Origin: Spirochaeta thermophila DSM 6578
Lineage (GTDB): Bacteria > Spirochaetota > Spirochaetia > Winmispirales > Winmispiraceae
DNA: 64,000 nt
Assembly (NCBI RefSeq): GCF_000184345.1
Contig: NC_017583.1
Coordinates: 2,418,001 to 2,482,000, forward strand
Direction: 5' to 3'
Shown here one piece after another: positions 60,609 to 64,000 of the stretch (its first letter is position 1; the number at the start of each line of letters is the position of its first letter). The translations under genes and the position numbers were made by a program. The notes below the pieces were generated by a model that was not told where the DNA came from, did no database searches, and saw only the letters and a program-made list of their open reading frames with translations.

Positions 60609-60637
60609 TTGACCAACCGGAACTCTCTCCGTACATT
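60609..60637 (+). promoter_or_regulatory. Promoter of the rhomboid gene (leaderless layout)
   Basis: TTGACC (60609-60614), a 17-base spacer and TACATT (60632-60637). The ATG follows after exactly 6 bases, so transcription should start at or beside it. Confidence 0.7.
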
Positions 60638-60643
60638 TGAGGC

Positions 60644-61285
60644 ATGAATCTCCTCTCACACCTCAGGAAACCCTTCCGGTACGAGTTCCTCAACGTCACG
60701 CTCTACCTCATAGGGGCCAACCTCCTCGTCTTCTTCCTCACCTACCTCAACCGGGGCCTCCTCTACTACATGGCCCTCAACCCGCTCTACCTCCTGAAGG
60801 GCGGCATGGTATGGCAACTCGTGTCCTACATGTTCGCCCATGCCTCGTTCAACCACATCCTCTTCAATATGCTGGGCCTCTTCTTCTTCGGGCTCCAGGT
60901 GGAACGGGAAATGGGGAGCCGGGAGTTCCTCCTCTTCTACTTCTTCACCGGCATCTTCGCCGGCCTGGTCTCCCTCCTGGTCTACTGGCTCAGCGGGGCC
61001 TACGGCGTCTTCCTGCTGGGAGCGTCCGGCGTGGTCTACGGCGTGCTCCTCGCCTTCGCCACCTTCTATCCACGCGCCCGCATCTTCCTCTTCGGGATCT
61101 TCCCCGTACCGGCGCCCTACCTCGTCATAGGCTACACCGCGATCGAGCTCCTCGCCCAGTTCGGGGCCCAGGACAACGTGGCGCACCTCACCCACCTCGC
61201 CGGATTCGCCGGGGCCTACCTCTACCTGGTGCTCAGACTGGGGATAAGCCCCTTCAGGGTGTTCAGGAATGAGTACTTCTCGTAG
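60644..61285 (+). CDS. Rhomboid-family intramembrane serine protease
   Basis: A 213-residue protein with six predicted membrane helices. The catalytic serine is Ser128 in GASGVVYG, and the histidine is in VAHLTHLAGF (His184, possibly His181). HASFNHILFNM matches the conserved L4/oxyanion region. Rhomboids cleave membrane proteins within the bilayer. The 3' end overlaps the next gene by 17 bases. Confidence 0.92.
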   Translation: MNLLSHLRKPFRYEFLNVTLYLIGANLLVFFLTYLNRGLLYYMALNPLYLLKGGMVWQLVSYMFAHASFNHILFNMLGLFFFGLQVEREMGSREFLLFYFFTGIFAGLVSLLVYWLSGAYGVFLLGASGVVYGVLLAFATFYPRARIFLFGIFPVPAPYLVIGYTAIELLAQFGAQDNVAHLTHLAGFAGAYLYLVLRLGISPFRVFRNEYFS

Positions 61286-61940
61286 AGACATCCTTGTCGC
61301 AGTCTCCCTCGCCTGTGCCCTCACCCTCGAAGCGGACGAGGTGTTCCTCCAAGGGGTCTTTTCCATCCGCCTCAATCCCCTCGTCCCGCTCGAGACGAAC
61401 TCGGCATCCCCTTCGGAAGAAGAGATCGCCACCCTCCTCCTCGAAGAGGCACGTTGGATCTTCTCCGGCATGATCTTCGGGTTCTCCTACTCCTATACCC
61501 CCCTCGACCGCACCCGCCGGGTGGAAGAAGAGTTCACCCTCCAACCCCTCGCCGAGATACCGTGGGGCGATCCGGGCCTCAGGGTCCTCCAGACATGGGT
61601 GGAGGACCACACCTTCTACGCCAACATATCCTACACCCTCAGGGAAGACCTCACCCACTGGTACCGCACCTGGCAGAGCGCCAAAGTGGAGACATCGGAA
61701 GGTGAGGGTCTCAGTTCCGCACTCGAAGGCTACACAGCCCGGAAAAAGGCAGTGGAAGAGGCGGTGAAACAAGCCATCAGGGAGTACGCCCGGGCCCGCA
61801 TCTTCAACAAACCCATGACCCTCACCGGCAAGGTGGCCCTCGCCGAACCACCCCGCCTCACCTTCTCCGGAGACCGCTACAGGGCCCACGTGCGGACCTT
61901 TCTCACCCTGGAACACGTGGAACCCTACACGCTCTTTTGA
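61269..61940 (+). CDS. Hypothetical exported protein co-transcribed with rhomboid
   Basis: A 223-residue protein with a probable signal peptide (ILVAVSLACALTLEADE). No named domain. Features seen are an acidic N-terminal part (ETNSASPSEEEIATLLLEEA), an aromatic block IFGFSYSYTPLDRTRR, and a helical middle (ARKKAVEEAVKQAIREYARA). I regard it as a spirochaete-conserved periplasmic hypothetical. It overlaps the rhomboid gene, so the two probably work together; this is inference. Confidence 0.75.
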   Translation: MSTSRRDILVAVSLACALTLEADEVFLQGVFSIRLNPLVPLETNSASPSEEEIATLLLEEARWIFSGMIFGFSYSYTPLDRTRRVEEEFTLQPLAEIPWGDPGLRVLQTWVEDHTFYANISYTLREDLTHWYRTWQSAKVETSEGEGLSSALEGYTARKKAVEEAVKQAIREYARARIFNKPMTLTGKVALAEPPRLTFSGDRYRAHVRTFLTLEHVEPYTLF

Positions 61941-61946
61941 CAAGCC

Positions 61947-61975
61947 TTGACCTCTCTCCCGATAGGGAGTAACAA
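61947..61975 (+). promoter_or_regulatory. Candidate promoter of pheST
   Basis: TTGACC (61947-61952), a 17-base spacer and TAACAA (61970-61975). A second TTGACA lies at 61937-61942. A short inverted repeat CTCCC/GGGAG sits in the spacer. Confidence 0.5.
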
Positions 61976-62006
61976 TAGGGCAATCTCTCACACCTGGAGA
62001 CCAGCA

Positions 62007-63551
62007 ATGGCGATCGACGTACACCAGCTCCATCCCCTCGAAGTGAAGGTCCTCCTGTCCTTCAGCCCCGGGACCCCCCTCACCCACACCATCCTGCAGG
62101 AGAAGCTGGGATTCAATATCGGCCAGTCCAACCAGGCCTTCAGCTGGCTCCTCGCAAAGGGGCTCGTGGAGGAACACGAACGGGCCACCCGCACGTATTA
62201 CGAGCTCACCCCGTTGGGAGAGGAGTACGCCGAAAGGGGGACGCCCGAAGCACGCATCCTCTCGCTCCTCGAGGAAGAGGGACCGCTTCCCCTCCCCGAG
62301 ATCGCCTCGAGGCTCGACCTCGAACAGAAGGAAGTGGGCACCGCCTTCGGCCAGATGAAGAAGGACGGCCTCCTCGCCATGGACGAGGAGAAACGCGTGG
62401 TCATCGCGGACCCCTCCGCCACGGGGAGGATCGAAGGGGTGCGGAACCTCATCCGGAAGGCCAAGGAGAAAGGAGGAAGCCTCTCCGAAGAAGAGCTCTC
62501 GGACGAGGAGCGCACCCTCGTTCAGACCATAAGCCGCAAACGGGGGGCCGGATCCGAACCCTTCAAGCTGGTGGAGCGGGAACAGGTCTCCTACGTCCTC
62601 ACCCGCGAAGCCGCAGACGTGGCGCAAGAGCTTGCAAAAGCCGGCTTCACGGGAGAGGAACTGGGCGCCGTCACCCCGGAGATGCTCAAGACCGGCGCAT
62701 GGAAAGCCAAGCGGTTCAGGCCCTACAACATTCAGATCCCGCCGAAACGGCTCCTCATCGGACGCACCAATGCCTACTGTGACTACCTCGCATGGGTGAA
62801 GGACAAGATGGTGGCACTCGGATTCGAGGAATTCGACGGTCCTCTGGTGGAGACCGAGTTCTGGAACTCCGACGCCCTCTTCATGCCCCAATTCCACTCC
62901 GCGCGCGACATCCACGACGTGTACTATATCGAAGAACCGCAGTACGCAAAGGAGATCCCCGAGCCCTATCTCTCGAGGGTGGCCGCCACCCATGAGCACG
63001 GGTGGGAGACCGGAAGCCGTGGCTGGGAGTACACCTTCGACCGCACCTTCACCCGGAGACTCATCCTCAGGAGCCAGGGAACGGTGCTCTCGGCCAAACA
63101 GCTCACCAAGGCGAAGGTCCCGGGCAAGTACTTCGGGATCGTCCGCTGCTTCCGGCACGACCAGGTGGATGCCACCCACCTCTCCGACTTCTACCAGACC
63201 GAGGGCATCGTCCTGGGCGAGGAGGTGAACCTGCGCAACCTCCTGGGTCTCCTCAAGATGTTCGCCGAGGAGGTCGCGGGTGCCACCGAGGTGAAATACG
63301 TGCCCGGGTACTTCCCCTTTACCGAACCATCGGTCGAGGTGCACATAAAGCACCCGGTCTTGGGATGGTTCGAGCTCGGAGGTTCGGGCATCTTCAGGCC
63401 CGAGGTCACCAAACCCCTCGGGATAGAGGTACCGGTCCTCGCCTGGGGTCTCGGAATAGACCGCATGGCCCTCATGCACCTCGGACTCAACGACCTGCGC
63501 GACCTTTTCACCTACGACATCGAGGCAGCACGACTCAGGAGGAGGATCTGA
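62007..63551 (+). CDS. pheS: Phenylalanyl-tRNA synthetase alpha subunit, archaeal type
   Basis: Charges tRNA-Phe as an alpha2-beta2 enzyme. The 514-residue subunit is much longer than the usual bacterial PheS (about 330) and carries N-terminal winged-helix modules (VKVLLSFSPGTPLTHTILQE; ILSLLEEEGPLPLPEIAS), as in archaeal and eukaryotic enzymes. Class II motifs are in KYFGIVRCFRHDQVDATHLS, FYQTEG and the motif 3 region AWGLGIDRMALMHLG. Start: ATG 62007 after GGAGA. pheT follows 3 bases after the stop codon. Confidence 0.95.
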   Translation: MAIDVHQLHPLEVKVLLSFSPGTPLTHTILQEKLGFNIGQSNQAFSWLLAKGLVEEHERATRTYYELTPLGEEYAERGTPEARILSLLEEEGPLPLPEIASRLDLEQKEVGTAFGQMKKDGLLAMDEEKRVVIADPSATGRIEGVRNLIRKAKEKGGSLSEEELSDEERTLVQTISRKRGAGSEPFKLVEREQVSYVLTREAADVAQELAKAGFTGEELGAVTPEMLKTGAWKAKRFRPYNIQIPPKRLLIGRTNAYCDYLAWVKDKMVALGFEEFDGPLVETEFWNSDALFMPQFHSARDIHDVYYIEEPQYAKEIPEPYLSRVAATHEHGWETGSRGWEYTFDRTFTRRLILRSQGTVLSAKQLTKAKVPGKYFGIVRCFRHDQVDATHLSDFYQTEGIVLGEEVNLRNLLGLLKMFAEEVAGATEVKYVPGYFPFTEPSVEVHIKHPVLGWFELGGSGIFRPEVTKPLGIEVPVLAWGLGIDRMALMHLGLNDLRDLFTYDIEAARLRRRI

Positions 63552-63554
63552 TCC

Positions 63555-64000
63555 ATGCCCAAGATCGAAATCTCACGAGACAAGTTCTTCGACGCCCTCG
63601 GAAGGCGGTTCTCGTATCCCGAACTCGAAGAGCTCCTCACCGTGGCCAAAGGGGAGCTCGACGACGTCGATGAGGAGGAAGGCCTCCTCAAGATAGAGCT
63701 CAACGACACCAATCGACCCGACCTCTGGTCCCTGCGGGGCCTCGTCCGCCAGCTGAGGACCTACCTCGGAGAACCCGCCCCTACCTATCCGTTCATCTCC
63801 CGCCCGAACGAGCGGAAAGAGAGCGGGGAGCGGACCATAGAAGTGGACCCTGGCCTCAGGGAGATACGACCCTACATTGCGGGATTCGTGGCTCGAGGAA
63901 GGGTCGTGGACGACGACATCCTCCGCGACCTCATCCAGACACAGGAAAAACTCTGCTGGAACTTCGGTCAGAAGAGAAAGGCCGTGGCCATGGGCATCTA
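63555..64000 (+). CDS. pheT: Phenylalanyl-tRNA synthetase beta subunit, archaeal type (5' part)
   Basis: The window ends inside this gene; about 148 codons are visible. The N-terminus MPKIEISRDKFFDALGRRFS, then ELEELLTVAKGELDDV and IELNDTNRPDLWSLRGLVRQ is the archaeal/eukaryotic-type PheT start, without the tRNA-binding OB domain of the bacterial form. It lies 3 bases after pheS. The stop codon is outside the window. Confidence 0.92.
   Translation, partial: MPKIEISRDKFFDALGRRFSYPELEELLTVAKGELDDVDEEEGLLKIELNDTNRPDLWSLRGLVRQLRTYLGEPAPTYPFISRPNERKESGERTIEVDPGLREIRPYIAGFVARGRVVDDDILRDLIQTQEKLCWNFGQKRKAVAMGI

Noticed and set aside
61263-63479. A 738-codon minus-strand open frame opposite pheS
   Set aside because: Antisense shadow; the plus strand encodes a clear PheS with class II motifs.

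Overview
The window looks like the chromosome of a high-GC, probably thermophilic spirochaete. The closest match I can suggest from memory is Spirochaeta (Winmispira) thermophila; this is an inference from gene content. Pointers are the archaeal-type phenylalanyl-tRNA synthetase (pheST), the archaeal/spirochaete-type UMP kinase, several proteins I know only as spirochaete-conserved hypotheticals, Na+-pumping oxaloacetate decarboxylase next to a GTP-type PEP carboxykinase, and strong GC bias. Genes are densely packed with many 1-4 nt overlaps, so no stretch above about 300 bases is left unexplained.

Layout. 1-5.7 kb: gpsA, a radical SAM enzyme, a small soluble histidine kinase, recX, the rpsI-rplM ribosomal pair, a ferredoxin and small membrane proteins. 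5.3-12.9 kb: a minus-strand run of eight tightly spaced genes (UVR-motif protein, LolA-like protein, RodZ-like protein, rimO, lipoprotein, pcrA/uvrD, a decayed aminotransferase-like protein, membrane protein). 13-16.4 kb: UMP kinase, a radical SAM activase behind a promoter-plus-terminator leader RNA, a Mut7-C RNase-like protein, and a TPR/coiled-coil pair. 16.4-23.5 kb: tRNA-Leu, a permease fused to a PTS EIIA-like domain, a HAD phosphatase, dcd, an EAL protein, an RluA-type synthase, an IS256-family element and tRNA-Ala. 23.6-33.1 kb: a conserved hypothetical, lspA, Nif3-like protein, glycosyltransferase, SRAP protein, thioredoxin-like and HD proteins, then a two-component system flanked by a Met/Gly-rich secreted protein and a His-rich membrane protein. 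33.1-45.3 kb: fabDGF, oadGAB, a PilZ protein, pckG, metF, a J-domain protein and a GPH-type transporter. 45.4-49.4 kb: a nest of three insertion sequences whose order of insertion can be reconstructed to the base. 49.4-56.6 kb: a tandem-TetR regulator with a TolC/adaptor/RND pump and a PII-like small protein in one overlapping operon. 56.7-64 kb: a U32 family protein with an abrupt internal composition switch, a lipoprotein hydrolase, rlmE, a rhomboid protein, a periplasmic protein, pheS and the start of pheT.

How genes work together. oadGAB and pckG both act on oxaloacetate, one coupling decarboxylation to Na+ export and the other exchanging oxaloacetate and PEP. fabD, fabG and fabF are an elongation cluster without acpP between them. 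The TetR-OMF-MFP-RND-PII operon is a self-contained efflux unit. The RR/HK/DUF2202-like cluster may sense and bind a soft metal such as copper.

The most interesting signals are the attenuator-like leader RNA at 14654-14858, the nested IS cluster with an 18-bp duplication, a recurring leaderless promoter layout (a -10 box five or six bases before the start codon), the Met/His-rich two-component locus, and several proteins that keep a fold but have lost a catalytic residue.
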